DNA of 35,667 bases. Origin: Acidobacteriota bacterium. Lineage in GTDB: Bacteria; Acidobacteriota; Terriglobia; Terriglobales; Acidobacteriaceae. The first letter of the stretch is position 1. Every line of letters begins with the position of its first letter. The translations under genes were made by a program, and so were the position numbers. The stretch covers positions 1-35,667 of the forward strand of contig JAJYZC010000039.1 of the NCBI GenBank assembly GCA_021800255.1, given 5' to 3'. The notes under the pieces were generated by a model. That model saw only the letters and a list, made by a program, of their open reading frames with translations. It did no database searches and was not told the origin of the DNA. Below, piece by piece: positions 35,543 through 35,667 of the stretch.

Positions 35543-35667
35543 CAGGGCAAACGCATCTTAAACGCTATATGCAGAGCGGGATAGAGAGGTTGAGATGGGG
35601 ACATGGAGAGTCCCCTGAAGTACTTTGCCGAGATGAAAGACCCGCGTGTGGAGCGAACGCGGGAGCA
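35543..35667 (+). mobile_element. Left end of an ISAs1-family insertion sequence (cut by window)
   Basis: The transposase start at 35603 is of ISAs1 type. Sixty bases upstream the sequence CAGGGCAAACGCATCTTAA (from 35543) is a candidate left terminal inverted repeat: ISAs1-family ends commonly start CAGGG. The boundary is inferred, because the right end and any target duplication are outside the window. Confidence 0.5.
35603..35667 (+). CDS. ISAs1-family transposase, N-terminal fragment
   Basis: Only 21 full codons are visible, and the reading frame is still open at the window end. The translation begins MESPLKYFAEMKDPRVERTR, which matches the N-terminus of ISAs1-family DDE transposases, where an F-x-x-x-x-DPR-x-x-R pattern precedes the helix-rich N-terminal domain. 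The catalytic DDE residues would lie outside the window, so it cannot be said whether the element is intact. No good ribosome binding site precedes the ATG; GAGATGGGGAC is the only purine-rich stretch. Confidence 0.75.
   Translation, partial: MESPLKYFAEMKDPRVERTRE

Overview
The window (about 35.7 kb, GC-rich) reads as a chromosomal segment of a member of the Acidobacteriota, most likely class Terriglobia. The main pointers are the 3' end of an Oar-like TonB-dependent receptor with the family's typical C-terminal motifs, a secreted papaya-type glutaminyl cyclotransferase, an SMC protein with an unusually long head insertion, and large secreted repeat proteins. This assignment is inferred from gene content; there is no rRNA in the window.

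Layout. 1-5.5 kb (+ strand): receptor 3' end, glutaminyl cyclotransferase, UPF0173 metal hydrolase, glutamine-dependent nadE, and a secreted DsbA-fold protein without the catalytic cysteines. 5.5-10.3 kb (- strand): a compact run purC, cvpA, a Fis-type HTH protein, a HAD phosphatase and a TPR-containing secretin; the last two overlap by ATGA. A good promoter and a 5' hairpin precede purC. 10.2-10.8 kb: a gene-free stretch with palindromes and a terminator-like hairpin. 10.8-14.6 kb (-): smc. 15.1-26.2 kb (-): the accessory-looking part, an intact homolog of a phage terminase large subunit downstream of a 9.2-kb gene for a giant secreted protein. That protein combines tail-fibre repeats, three pectate-lyase-like beta-helix regions and a glycine-rich tip. 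A concentric palindromic element lies between the two genes. 26.8-33 kb: yggX (+), then AI-2E-type exporter, a small membrane protein, a lipoprotein cytochrome c and a PBP4-type peptidase (all -), then a lactonase-like beta-propeller lipoprotein (-). 33-35.5 kb (+): folP and purA. The last 125 bases hold the start of an ISAs1-family insertion sequence cut by the window end.

Most genes are housekeeping: NAD, purine and folate synthesis, chromosome organisation, peptidoglycan remodelling. The region that best fits an undescribed system is the giant tailspike-like protein plus TerL. Both show phage ancestry, run in the same direction and share a 10-base promoter-like element, but no capsid, portal, protease, lysis, integrase or small terminase gene is visible nearby. 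The giant protein has a Sec-type signal peptide, so it is probably a host surface adhesin or glycan-binding fibre, and the TerL may be domesticated.
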